Under the pieces are notes generated by a model. It saw only the letters and a list, made by a program, of their open reading frames with translations, was not told the DNA's origin and made no database searches. Shown piece by piece: positions 1 to 6,586 of a stretch of 12,603 nt of DNA. Position 1 is the stretch's first letter; the number at the start of each line of letters is the position of its first letter. The translations under genes were made by a program, and so were the position numbers. Location: NCBI GenBank assembly GCA_946887025.1, contig CAMPJY010000072.1:1-12603 (forward strand), in the 5' to 3' direction. The stretch is from an uncultured Salinimicrobium sp. (lineage in GTDB: Bacteria > Bacteroidota > Bacteroidia > Flavobacteriales > Flavobacteriaceae).

Positions 1-2
1 GC

Positions 3-123
3 TGCGACAGGATCTCCAGATCCTGTCGCAACCGGGCGGGAATCTCCAGATTCCCAGGAAGGTTGGGGTGAGACGGCAATCTGGTTATTGCCACCCTTCA
101 GGGCCAAATCGGAGATTGGGCCC
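3..123. repeat. Cluster of four REP-like hairpins
   Basis: Four inverted repeats stand side by side. The first has 12-bp arms (3-14 and 19-30, TGCGACAGGATC) around a TCCA loop. The second has 7-bp arms (38-44 and 49-55, GGGAATC) around the same TCCA loop. The third has 6-bp arms (75-80 and 87-92, GGCAAT) around CTGGTT, with outer pairing GGGT/ACCC at 66-69 and 93-96. The fourth has 10-bp arms (101-110 and 114-123) with one A-G mismatch around GGA. All share a core related to AATCTCC/GGAGATT, so they look like related units and not four independent terminators. No arm is followed by a T-run. They lie upstream of the DUF4290-murA unit. Inference: a dispersed palindromic (REP/BIME-like) element, or a structured RNA cut by the window edge. 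Confidence 0.6.
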
Positions 124-239
124 AGCAGTATCTGCATTAAATTTATAAACCTCACAAAGGTTTCCACATTGTAAGGATAATTTACTATTTTGCATGCGAT
201 AAACTTCTACAGTATATATCACCACTTAAACATTCAATT

Positions 240-875
240 TTGACATACGAATTAGAGTATAACTCCGAAAGGAGTAAATTAATTATTCCGGAATACGGTC
301 GGCATATTCAGAAAATGGTGGAGCATACCATTGAGATCGAGGATGATGAGGAGCGAAACCGGATGGCAAAGGCCATTATTTCGGTAATGGGCAACCTTAA
401 TCCGCACCTTCGGGATGTACCGGATTTTCAGCACAAGTTGTGGGACCAGTTGTTCATCATCAGTGATTTCAAACTCGATGTTGCCAGTCCCTTTCCGAAG
501 CCTTCCCGCGAAATGCTGGCGGAACGGCCGGAGCGGATGGATTATCCGCAGAATTTCCCGAAATACCGCTTCTACGGAAACAATATCAAGCGCATGATCG
601 ATGTGGCTAATAGCTGGGAGGATGGAGACCAGAAAGACGGTCTAATCTTTACCATTGCAAACCACATGAAGAAATCTTATTTGAGTTGGAACCGCGATAC
701 TGTTGACGACAAGGTAATCTTTGAACACCTGAGGGAACTCAGCGGAGGAAAGATCAACCTGAAGAACAGGGATGAAGATCTCAGCGATGCGGACAAACTG
801 ATGAAGGCGGTGGATAAATTCTCCAAAAAGGAGCAGAAGAAAAAACCTCGCAGCAAGAAAAGACAACGTCACTAA
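240..875 (+). CDS. DUF4290 family protein
   Basis: This cytosolic protein of 211 residues belongs to the Bacteroidota-restricted family DUF4290, whose function is unknown to me. It has no signal peptide or membrane segment. The family-typical conserved stretch is near residues 49-82 (VMGNLNPHLRDVPDFQHKLW and following). The middle is alpha-helical and acidic/basic mixed. The last 17 residues are strongly basic (KKEQKKKPRSKKRQRH), which would suit nucleic-acid or ribosome binding. The start is TTG: no in-frame ATG lies upstream, the next Met (residue 26) is inside the conserved region, and the frame stays open upstream without a better start. The stop is 9 bases before murA, so the two are almost certainly co-transcribed, as is common for this pair in Flavobacteriia. 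Family assignment is from recalled sequence similarity; no role is claimed. Confidence 0.85.
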   Translation: MTYELEYNSERSKLIIPEYGRHIQKMVEHTIEIEDDEERNRMAKAIISVMGNLNPHLRDVPDFQHKLWDQLFIISDFKLDVASPFPKPSREMLAERPERMDYPQNFPKYRFYGNNIKRMIDVANSWEDGDQKDGLIFTIANHMKKSYLSWNRDTVDDKVIFEHLRELSGGKINLKNRDEDLSDADKLMKAVDKFSKKEQKKKPRSKKRQRH

Positions 876-884
876 TTCATTTAA

Positions 885-2201
885 ATGGGAATTTTTAGAA
901 TAGAAGGAGGGCATGCTCTGAAAGGGGAGATCCAGCCCCAGGGAGCCAAGAACGAGGCACTGCAGATTCTGTGTGCGGTCCTGCTGACTCCCGAAAAAGT
1001 AACAATCAACAATATCCCCGACATCCTGGATGTCAATAAGCTCATAAATATCCTTAAAAGCTTAGGCGTCAAGGTGGAGAAACTGGGAAAAGGCAGCTAT
1101 AGCTTTCAGAGCGATGAACTCGATCTGGATTACCTGGAGAGTCAGAAGTTCAAGGAGGAGGGAAGCGGCCTGCGCGGCTCCATCATGCTGGTTGGACCCC
1201 TTTTGGGCAGGTTTGGAAAAGGTTATATCCCCAGGCCCGGAGGTGATAAAATAGGTCGCCGCCGACTGGATACACATTTTGAGGGCTTTATTAAACTGGG
1301 AGCAGATTTCAGGTATAACCGGGAAGAGCGTTTCTATGGAGTGGAAGCCCCAAAGGATGGCCTGAAAGGCACCTACATGTTGATGGAGGAAGCTTCAGTA
1401 ACGGGAACTGCCAACATTGTCATGGCAGCTGCCCTGGCCAAGGGAGAGACCACCATTTACAATGCCGCCTGTGAGCCTTACCTGCAGCAGTTGTGTAACA
1501 TGCTGAACAGGATGGGAGCGAAGATTACTGGGGTAGGATCAAATTTACTAAGAATAGAAGGGGTAGACTCTCTTGGAGGCTGTACCCATACCATTCTGCC
1601 TGACATGATCGAAATAGGTTCCTGGATAGGGCTAGCCGCCATGACCCGGAGCGAAATCACCATCAAGAATGTATCCTGGAAAGATCTGGGACTTATCCCA
1701 AACACTTTCAGGAAACTCGGTATTACGGTAGAGAGAAAAGGGGACGATATACATATTCCTGCGCATACCAAAGGTTATGAGGTGCAGGATTTTATCGATG
1801 GTTCCATAATGAACATCAGCGATGCCCCCTGGCCCGGATTTACACCGGATCTGCTGAGCATTATGCTGGTAGTGGCGACTCAGGCCCGGGGCAGTGTACT
1901 GATCCACCAGAAAATGTTCGAAAGCAGACTCTTCTTTGTGGATAAGCTGATAGACATGGGCGCCAAGATCATCCTCTGTGACCCACACAGGGCAACAGTG
2001 ATTGGGCATGACTTCAAATCCAACCTGAAGGCCACCACCATGGTATCCCCGGATATCAGGGCAGGTATCTCCTTGCTGATTGCTGCGCTTTCGGCAGAAG
2101 GGACTTCCACTATTCACAATATTGAACAGATCGACAGGGGGTATGAGGATATTGATGAAAGGCTGAAGGCAATAGGAGCAAAGATCGAGAGACTGGCCTA
2201 A
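885..2201 (+). CDS. murA: UDP-N-acetylglucosamine 1-carboxyvinyltransferase MurA (Asp-type active site)
   Basis: The enzyme transfers enolpyruvate from PEP to the 3'-OH of UDP-GlcNAc, the first committed step of peptidoglycan synthesis in the cytosol. At 438 residues it is slightly longer than E. coli MurA (419). It shows the EPT-fold signatures: AKNEAL with K22/N23 (E. coli K22/N23), the mobile loop around 112-127 (KGYIPRPGGDKIGRRR), the catalytic region DAPWPGFTPD with D322 (E. coli D305), DIRAG with R392 (E. coli R397) and the C-terminal HNIEQIDRGYEDIDERL. The loop residue equivalent to E. coli Cys115 is Asp121 (codon GAT at 1245-1247). The Cys is the fosfomycin target, and natural or engineered Asp versions stay active and resist the drug. 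The gene follows the DUF4290 gene by 9 bases and ends before a strong terminator. Confidence 0.97.
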   Translation: MGIFRIEGGHALKGEIQPQGAKNEALQILCAVLLTPEKVTINNIPDILDVNKLINILKSLGVKVEKLGKGSYSFQSDELDLDYLESQKFKEEGSGLRGSIMLVGPLLGRFGKGYIPRPGGDKIGRRRLDTHFEGFIKLGADFRYNREERFYGVEAPKDGLKGTYMLMEEASVTGTANIVMAAALAKGETTIYNAACEPYLQQLCNMLNRMGAKITGVGSNLLRIEGVDSLGGCTHTILPDMIEIGSWIGLAAMTRSEITIKNVSWKDLGLIPNTFRKLGITVERKGDDIHIPAHTKGYEVQDFIDGSIMNISDAPWPGFTPDLLSIMLVVATQARGSVLIHQKMFESRLFFVDKLIDMGAKIILCDPHRATVIGHDFKSNLKATTMVSPDIRAGISLLIAALSAEGTSTIHNIEQIDRGYEDIDERLKAIGAKIERLA

Positions 2202-2252
2202 AGAATTAAGAACCAAAAACAGTCAGCCTGTAAAATTATAGGTTTGGGTTAT

Positions 2253-2286
2253 AAAAAAGAAGGCTGCGTTATGCAGCCTTTTCTTT
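2253..2286. terminator. Bidirectional terminator between murA and the 2303-4032 operon
   Basis: An 8-bp perfect stem (AAGGCTGC 2260-2267, GCAGCCTT 2273-2280) encloses a GTTAT loop. It is followed by TTCTTTT on the + strand and preceded by an A-run (2253-2258) that reads as a T-run on the - strand. It can therefore stop transcription from both convergent units. Confidence 0.9.
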
Positions 2287-2302
2287 TAGGATACGTGGAT
2301 TT

Positions 2303-2797
2303 CTAGAGATTCATGTATTCTTCGATCACATTCACCAGTTTTACCTTTGGCATCTGGATGGTCACCTTATAGATCCCATTTTTCTCATCGTGTTCCTCGC
2401 CTATCACCTCCACATCCTTCAGGTAGACATTCAGTCTGCTCTGTACGAAATCGGTGGTGGCGTAGTCCTGCATGGTAGTGGTGGCATTAAGCCTGATGGT
2501 ACCGATCTTTTCAGCCATTTTTCTCTGGGCTTCAAGAATAGCCCCTTTCCGGGCCAGCAGTCTGTTACGGGAAGCCTCCTCATACTTATTTAGTACAGGT
2601 GCTTCGCCGGTTTCCACAAGGGTTTCATATTCCCATTCTTCCTTCAGTACTGCGAGGTCTTTTTTTCCGAAGACACCGTCCTGGGAAATGACCTTTTCGG
2701 AAGAACCGTCAGAGTTGTAAGTGGTGCTTACGGTACTGGTAGTGCCGCAGGACGCAAATAGCAGTGCGCACAAGGGGTAAAATAAAAGTTTTTTCAT
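2303..2797 (-). CDS. LPP20-like lipoprotein
   Basis: This exported protein of 164 residues has a type II signal peptide: MKK, a hydrophobic stretch and a lipobox FASC with Cys17 as the predicted lipidated residue. After a Ser/Thr-rich linker (18-40) the C-terminal part (about 77-160) has a pattern like the LPP20/FlgT N-terminal type of small periplasmic domain: ARKGAILEAQRKMAEKIG (residues 82-99), a long helix or strand stretch ending VYLKDVEV, then GIYKVTIQMP. Family members are outer-membrane lipoproteins of mostly undefined role. It is the last gene of a three-gene operon; its ATG overlaps the stop of the preceding gene (ATGA), which suggests translational coupling and a joint function. 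The domain call is from pattern similarity and is moderate; no enzymatic residues are visible. Confidence 0.7.
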   Translation of the reverse strand: MKKLLFYPLCALLFASCGTTSTVSTTYNSDGSSEKVISQDGVFGKKDLAVLKEEWEYETLVETGEAPVLNKYEEASRNRLLARKGAILEAQRKMAEKIGTIRLNATTTMQDYATTDFVQSRLNVYLKDVEVIGEEHDEKNGIYKVTIQMPKVKLVNVIEEYMNL

Positions 2798-3630
2798 TTT
2801 TTCTTAAGAATTGATTTTACGATTAAACAACAATAGCCATCGTCGGTAAATCTGACGCTGTCTTCGAGGACTTCATGGTAGAGGACGGTACTTCCGGTTT
2901 CGGAGAGGACACTGTCAGTGACATCGCCGTAGTCGACGATCTCTGAATAGTTGGTGACCTGGGTTCCAAAAGCCATTTCTGAGGCTCTTACCAGCGCCAT
3001 GGTGATGGCTTTTTCCCGTGCCTCCGCCTCAGTACCCGATTTTATGGCGGTACCAATAGAGGTGATCTCATAAATAAGATGTTCCTCTACAGCAGTTTCC
3101 TCCTGAATTCGGTCGAGGATCTTCTTTGCAAACCTTTTGGAGAATTCTGCAATTACAGCCTCGACCTCTTCGGCATTTTTGGCTTTCCCGATGTTCTTCA
3201 GCTTTATAGAGGTGAATTCCTCGCCGTTGACGCTGAAATCTGAATACAGGGTGCTATAACCTCCGCCATTCACATGAACCTGCGCAATCGCCTTTAAAAT
3301 TGCCTCGTTGGAAGATCCTTCAGTAAAATTGTAAAATTCAAGATTGATAAGGATCTCCTTAGGCTTCAGCTGTGTTAGTTCGATCCCTCCGTCGCTGGTG
3401 CTGCCGTATAGCAGTTCAATAAAGCCATTGAGGGAATTTTCCAGGGATTCGAGATTGATCTTAAAATCCTGATAAACCCTCTGGTCTTTTATTTCCACCT
3501 TAAACCCCGTCTTATATCCTCCCACTTTCTCTGCGGAGGAAAAATTGGAGCTGTAACCTGCTACTGAGGCCTGGCCCCAGGCGTTGAAGGAGAGAAGGAC
3601 ACCGAGAAGTAAGGAGATTCTTTTTATCAT
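2794..3630 (-). CDS. Secreted protein with LPP20/FlgT-like C-terminal region
   Basis: I do not recognise this 278-residue protein as a named family. It starts with a signal peptide (residues 1-20, ending AWGQ before Ala21; no lipobox Cys), so it should be periplasmic or secreted. Residues 21-180 form a mixed region (conserved-looking KVEIKDQRVYQDFKI, and a helix EAVIAEFSKRFAKKILDRI at 158-175). Residues 184-276 follow the same pattern as the next gene's C-terminus: AREKAITMALVRASEMAFG (204-222), a variable stretch, then DDGYCCLIVKSI. Both neighbours thus probably carry the same fold and may act together in the envelope. It follows the upstream lipoprotein by 9 bases and overlaps the downstream one by 4. 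Confidence 0.7.
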   Translation of the reverse strand: MIKRISLLLGVLLSFNAWGQASVAGYSSNFSSAEKVGGYKTGFKVEIKDQRVYQDFKINLESLENSLNGFIELLYGSTSDGGIELTQLKPKEILINLEFYNFTEGSSNEAILKAIAQVHVNGGGYSTLYSDFSVNGEEFTSIKLKNIGKAKNAEEVEAVIAEFSKRFAKKILDRIQEETAVEEHLIYEITSIGTAIKSGTEAEAREKAITMALVRASEMAFGTQVTNYSEIVDYGDVTDSVLSETGSTVLYHEVLEDSVRFTDDGYCCLIVKSILKKK

Positions 3631-3639
3631 TCCCTGGTT

Positions 3640-4032
3640 TTATCTTTTGATAATGGTTCCGGTGATGAAAAGAGTTCCTCCTTTGGCCATAAGTCCAAGG
3701 AAACCGTTTTTAGGAGCCTCAAAGGTGATCACCATGTTGATAAGTCCGTCGCCTCCCTGTTTCTGAATCTCGGTCATTACTTTTTCTCTGAGTTCCTTAT
3801 CAGGATTCACATCATTAAAAGGAATAAGACCAAGAATAGGAAGTCCAAGACGATATCCTGTACGGGCATAGATCAGCTGTCCCACCGGAGTGTACGGCTT
3901 CTGGATGTCTCCATCTCCTGAGGTAATAAAAACCTCGTCAGAAGGAGGAAAGGTAGCTACTTCATTGTAAGCTCCACAGCCGACGAAGAGCACTGTCAGG
4001 GACAGCAGGGCAAAAAGTTTAATGTGCTTCAT
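3640..4032 (-). CDS. Small lipoprotein of unknown function, first gene of an envelope operon
   Basis: The protein has 130 residues with a type II signal peptide: MKHIK, a hydrophobic core and lipobox FVGC with Cys19. The mature part is about 112 residues. Residues 81-102 (helix LREKVMTEIQKQ followed by GGDGLINMVI) resemble the helix-then-GADALIN-strand unit of small YbjQ/RcsF/DUF4156-type envelope proteins. This is a fold-level impression only. The segment 108-129 is Gly-rich and ends in a strand (LFITGTII). It is the promoter-proximal gene of the three-gene unit, with 9 bases to the next start. The function is unknown; co-transcription with two LPP20-like proteins points to a common envelope job. 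Confidence 0.7.
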   Translation of the reverse strand: MKHIKLFALLSLTVLFVGCGAYNEVATFPPSDEVFITSGDGDIQKPYTPVGQLIYARTGYRLGLPILGLIPFNDVNPDKELREKVMTEIQKQGGDGLINMVITFEAPKNGFLGLMAKGGTLFITGTIIKR

Positions 4033-4060
4033 ATGTTAATAATTATTTGTTAATAGTTCG

Positions 4061-4090
4061 CTAAAATAATCTAAAAATTGATTTAACAAC
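4061..4090 (-). promoter_or_regulatory. Predicted Bacteroidota-type promoter for the 4032-2303 operon
   Basis: On the - strand, GTTG (4090-4087) is followed after 18 bases by TATTTTAG (4068-4061), a 7-of-8 match to TAnnTTTG. The implied transcript start lies about 20-25 bases before the ATG at 4032. The leader contains two GTTAATA/TATTAAC copies and is AT-rich. Confidence 0.4.
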
Positions 4091-4231
4091 ATATAGAGTA
4101 AAAAAATAAAATATTCTTAGTCTGATGCTTTCGCGATTAAGAATCAGGGTTATGATACTGGTATACAGTCAGGATTTAATAATGTAATACTCTTAAAGTG
4201 TCTTCTTTTATGGAGTTTCTGGGATTTCTTA

Positions 4232-4254
4232 CCTCTTGAAAAATCCTCTTGAAA
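4232..4254. repeat. Short direct repeat CCTCTTGAAA x2
   Basis: CCTCTTGAAA occurs at 4232-4241 and again at 4245-4254 with AAT between, a 13-base period. It is perfect over 10 bases but only two units, so it may be an operator half-site pair or chance. Confidence 0.5.
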
Positions 4255-4336
4255 TGTCTTTACGTGCGCAGTTTTACACACCGGATACTACTCATGAAAC
4301 TTTAACTTTTATTTAATAAAAATTCCGTTCAAATAA

Positions 4337-4344
4337 TAATTTTG
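4337..4344 (+). promoter_or_regulatory. Possible promoter -7 box TAATTTTG
   Basis: TAATTTTG is an exact match to TAnnTTTG. About 21 bases upstream is TTTA, a weak -33 element. A transcript from here would begin near 4350 and have a leader of about 195 bases before the small ORF at 4545. The region is AT-rich, so chance matches are likely. Confidence 0.3.
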
Positions 4345-4452
4345 AGTTAATAGAACAGGTGTGGGAACAGAATTTCCTTCCTTTCTGTTATTTTAGAAGT
4401 TGCGATTGATCAGGAACTTCAATTTCCAATTGCACTCCAATTTTTTGTAAAA

Positions 4453-4485
4453 AAACTCCGGCAAAATCCCTTGCCAAGGAAGTTT
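4453..4485 (+). other. Hairpin in the leader of the small ORF
   Basis: AAACT (4453-4457) pairs with AGTTT (4481-4485) and GGCAA (4460-4464) with TTGCC (4471-4475), leaving an internal loop CC/AAGGA and a six-base apical loop. There is no T-run behind it, so it does not look like a terminator. It may be a regulatory element or a chance fold. Confidence 0.3.
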
Positions 4486-4544
4486 ATTGAATTTAAAAGG
4501 GAAAAGAGCATTGTATTATTTAAAAAGAACCACGTCCCCCACCA

Positions 4545-4712
4545 ATGAAAGAATTGCTTGGCCTTATAGATGAGGAGAACCTCCTCGAAGTTATTCGTTC
4601 TGAAACTCCCATAGCGAAAATAAGTCACCTGCTGACTCTCGAACTGATAAGTTTAGAAAATGACAGACTTTTTCTTACTCCCAAGGGTAGGGATCTGCTG
4701 ACAAATACCTGA
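4545..4712 (+). CDS. Small protein resembling a winged-helix fragment (55 aa)
   Basis: This ORF has 55 codons and stops with TGA. Its translation is compact and protein-like: an amphipathic N-terminus MKELLGLIDEENLLEVI, then a helix about 22-36 (PIAKISHLLTLELIS), and an end LFLTPKGRDLL (42-52). The pattern 'leucine-rich helix, short turn ENDR, strand, LTPKGxxLL' is typical of the wing and following helix of MarR/PadR-like winged-helix proteins. It is too short for a full DNA-binding domain, so it could be a minimal wHTH protein, a remnant, or an unrelated small protein. Codon use matches the neighbours. An in-frame TAA at 4521 limits it on the left, so ATG at 4545 is the only good start. folE follows after 157 bases on the same strand. 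Confidence 0.5.
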   Translation: MKELLGLIDEENLLEVIRSETPIAKISHLLTLELISLENDRLFLTPKGRDLLTNT

Positions 4713-4869
4713 TCGGACAGCAAGTGCGGTAATTTGAATTCTATACACTTACCTCAGGTGTAGGATTACTAAATGCCCAAAAACCCTTCATCTCCTGTAA
4801 CCTTTCTGAGCCTCACCTCCTCTAATTATTTAATGGGGTACCAGAATAATCAGCAAAAAATCAGATTCT

Positions 4870-5532
4870 ATGAAAATGAGTGGAAATAACCTGCAGGTGG
4901 AGAAGAAGGGGCCTCCAGTCAATGGGCAGGCAAAAATTGGGGTTCCCGTTGTAACTTCTGCTGTGCCGCTTAGTGATCATACCAAGATCGACCTTTTAAC
5001 AGAAAAATTTGAGGAAATCCTGCAGATACTTGGCCTGAATCCAGAAGACGACAGCCTGAGGGAAACGCCACGAAGAATTGCAAGAATGTATATCAACGAA
5101 ATTTTTAAAGGGCTTGATCCAGGAAACAAACCAAAGCTTACCTTATTTGAAAACAACTATGCCTATCATAGTCCCTTGCTGGAAATGAATATCCCTTTCA
5201 TTTCCTTCTGCGAACATCATTTCGTCCCTATAACAGGAATAGCCAATCTGGTATATATTCCCAAAAACAAGGTCATTGGCCTTTCAAAACTGCACCGCCT
5301 GGTGGATTACCATGCCAGGAGACCACAGGTACAGGAGCGGCTGACAACGGAATTAGGCGAGGACCTGATGGAAAGTCTGTGTACAGAGGATGTGGGCGTT
5401 GTCCTGAAGGCGAGCCACAGCTGCATCTCCTGTAGAGGGATTGGGCATTTTGGCAGCTCCACCATTACCTCCTTTTTCTCGGGAAGTATTTGTCGGAATG
5501 AAGGAGTAAAGTCGCAGTTATTCGCAACCTGA
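4870..5532 (+). CDS. folE: GTP cyclohydrolase I
   Basis: The enzyme opens GTP to 7,8-dihydroneopterin triphosphate, the entry step to folate and related pterins; it is a cytosolic homodecamer with one zinc per subunit. The 220-residue length fits the family (E. coli 222). Signatures seen are LRETPRRIARMY (63-74), FCEHHFVPITG (113-123) and KASHSCISCRGIGHFGSSTITSFF (180-203, interrupted here only for reference). The zinc ligands are Cys114, His117 and Cys185 (E. coli Cys110, His113, Cys181), with His183 matching catalytic His179. The first about 35 residues are a non-conserved, Gly/Val-rich extension. ATG at 4876 (residue 3) is an equally possible start. It stands alone on the + strand and ends before a terminator shared with hpf. 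Confidence 0.96.
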   Translation: MKMSGNNLQVEKKGPPVNGQAKIGVPVVTSAVPLSDHTKIDLLTEKFEEILQILGLNPEDDSLRETPRRIARMYINEIFKGLDPGNKPKLTLFENNYAYHSPLLEMNIPFISFCEHHFVPITGIANLVYIPKNKVIGLSKLHRLVDYHARRPQVQERLTTELGEDLMESLCTEDVGVVLKASHSCISCRGIGHFGSSTITSFFSGSICRNEGVKSQLFAT

Positions 5533-5571
5533 TGGGGGAGAGCTGGGACCGTTTTCCGGTTGATCTGGTCG

Positions 5572-5606
5572 TAAAAAAAAGCCGGAGAATTTCCGACTTT
5601 TCTTTT
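5572..5606. terminator. Bidirectional terminator between folE and hpf
   Basis: A 7-bp stem (AGCCGGA 5580-5586, TCCGACT 5592-5598) is flanked by A8 on the left and TTTTCTTTT on the right. On the - strand all pairs form (one G-U); on the + strand one C-A mismatch remains. It is therefore best as the hpf terminator and usable for folE. Confidence 0.8.
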
Positions 5607-5639
5607 AGGGGTTTCCCTTCCTGTATTTTCAAATGAGCT

Positions 5640-5939
5640 TTAGAAGCTTTTCATTTCGGCCTTCCGTTTCACCAGCTGTTTCTGAATATCATTTACGGTT
5701 TCGGCAGCGGCAGCCTCAAAACTATCCTCGTTGGAAGATGCGTGAATACGTGGCCCGGGAAGGTGCAATTCTATGGCACATATCTTTCCCTTTCCATTGG
5801 TGTCATTTTCCTCCTTGAACAGGACATCGGCGCTTATGATCCAATCATATTTGTTTTCCAGTTTCTCTAATTTTTTCTGAACCAGCTGTTCCGCAGAATT
5901 GCTGGTCTCGGAGTGTACAAATTGGATGTTCGTCTTCAT
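5640..5939 (-). CDS. hpf: HPF/RaiA-family ribosome hibernation factor (short form)
   Basis: Proteins of this family bind the decoding centre of the 30S subunit in stationary phase or stress and silence ribosomes. The 99-residue length fits the short HPF/YfiA class, which lacks the C-terminal dimerisation domain of long HPF. The beta-alpha-beta-beta-beta-alpha pattern is visible: strand NIQFVHS (4-10), helix SAEQLVQKKLEKLENKYD (15-32), strands around ISADVLFKEE and CAIELHLPGPRIHASS, then helix SFEAAAAETVNDIQKQLVKRKAEM (73-96) with its basic end. The usual Bacteroidota copy sits between a xerC-like gene and tuf; this one does not, so it may be a second paralogue. It is probably monocistronic. 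Confidence 0.85.
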   Translation of the reverse strand: MKTNIQFVHSETSNSAEQLVQKKLEKLENKYDWIISADVLFKEENDTNGKGKICAIELHLPGPRIHASSNEDSFEAAAAETVNDIQKQLVKRKAEMKSF

Positions 5940-6102
5940 AGTGTAACGGATTTAAATGATGATAAAATTCTCCTTTGAAGATACCAAAAAAATAAGGAGT
6001 CACAGGGGATTTAGTATAAAAATAACCTTTTTCCCATGTCGGGGATGGTACATTTCAGGAGGTTCAACCTTAGAAAAATCAGAGATTCCCCGATCAGGAA
6101 AA

Positions 6103-6555
6103 TCATTCCTGTGTAGCGACTACGGTATATTTAACACTCCCGTCCGGTTGAAGTTCGTATTGCATGATCGCTTTCCCCTGCACGTGTCCGTCATCGTATA
6201 TGGCCAACAGCCATTTTTCAGAAATAATGTCAATCTTTCTGAATTCCATGTTCCCACCTAACACCGGACTTAGGGGGATCTTGTCTGGCTGGTTTTGAAG
6301 CTGGTTCTTAATAAAGCCTTCAGGATCCTCGATCCCCTCATATTTTTTTCCAAAAAAAAGTGGGTATCCGCCCTTTACGGAATCAACTTCCTTTATTGTC
6401 ATTTGAAGGGAATCCCGAAGCTGTTTTTCCTGCTCCAGTGCAGTGGTTAAAGAATCGATCCGCTGGTGGAGACTTTCCATTTCAGGAGATGTTTTTTCAT
6501 CAACACAACTCAGCAGGAAGAGGAAGGTAAAAAGTAAGAGGGGTGCTTTTTTCAT
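6103..6555 (-). CDS. Coiled-coil lipoprotein of unknown function
   Basis: The start at 6555 gives 150 residues and a clean type II signal peptide: MKK, hydrophobic core, lipobox LLSC with Cys17. An upstream in-frame start would add 18 residues before the signal sequence and overlap the preceding gene, so it is rejected. Residues 23-58 form a heptad-like coiled coil (MESLHQRIDSLTTALEQEKQ and onward). A globular part follows, with YPLFFGKKYEG (64-74) and strands near EFRKIDIISEKWLLAIYDDG (104-123) and VKYTVV. I do not recognise the family. It follows the aldo/keto reductase gene by 31 bases, so it is probably the last gene of the xerD operon. No clear terminator was found downstream. Confidence 0.75.
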   Translation of the reverse strand: MKKAPLLLFTFLFLLSCVDEKTSPEMESLHQRIDSLTTALEQEKQLRDSLQMTIKEVDSVKGGYPLFFGKKYEGIEDPEGFIKNQLQNQPDKIPLSPVLGGNMEFRKIDIISEKWLLAIYDDGHVQGKAIMQYELQPDGSVKYTVVATQE

Positions 6556-6586
6556 TATGTTCTTAAAAAAAGTTATAGGTGTTTTC

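Larger units (their letters stand above)
4091..4544. other. AT-rich intergenic stretch without a convincing gene
   Basis: From 4033 to 4544 I see no ORF with coding character on either strand. The stretch holds the divergent operon promoter at its left end, a 13-base tandem repeat at 4232-4254, a possible + strand promoter box at 4337-4344, and a hairpin at 4453-4485. I see no tRNA cloverleaf, known riboswitch or gene remnant. A non-coding RNA starting near 4350 is possible but unproven. Confidence 0.5.

Noticed and set aside
4419..4628. 69-codon ORF on the - strand in the intergenic stretch
   Set aside because: The translation is rich in Phe/Trp/Asn without a recognisable pattern, and it lies antisense to the small ORF at 4545, which has better coding character.
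4726..4780. Promoter for folE near TAATTTGAATTC
   Set aside because: The box has only one base between TA and TTTG, and no fitting -33 element or second box was found at proper spacing.
4773..4889. 38-codon + strand ORF running into the folE start
   Set aside because: Ser/Asn-rich translation with no pattern, overlapping folE out of frame by 20 bases; no sign of coding beyond an open frame.
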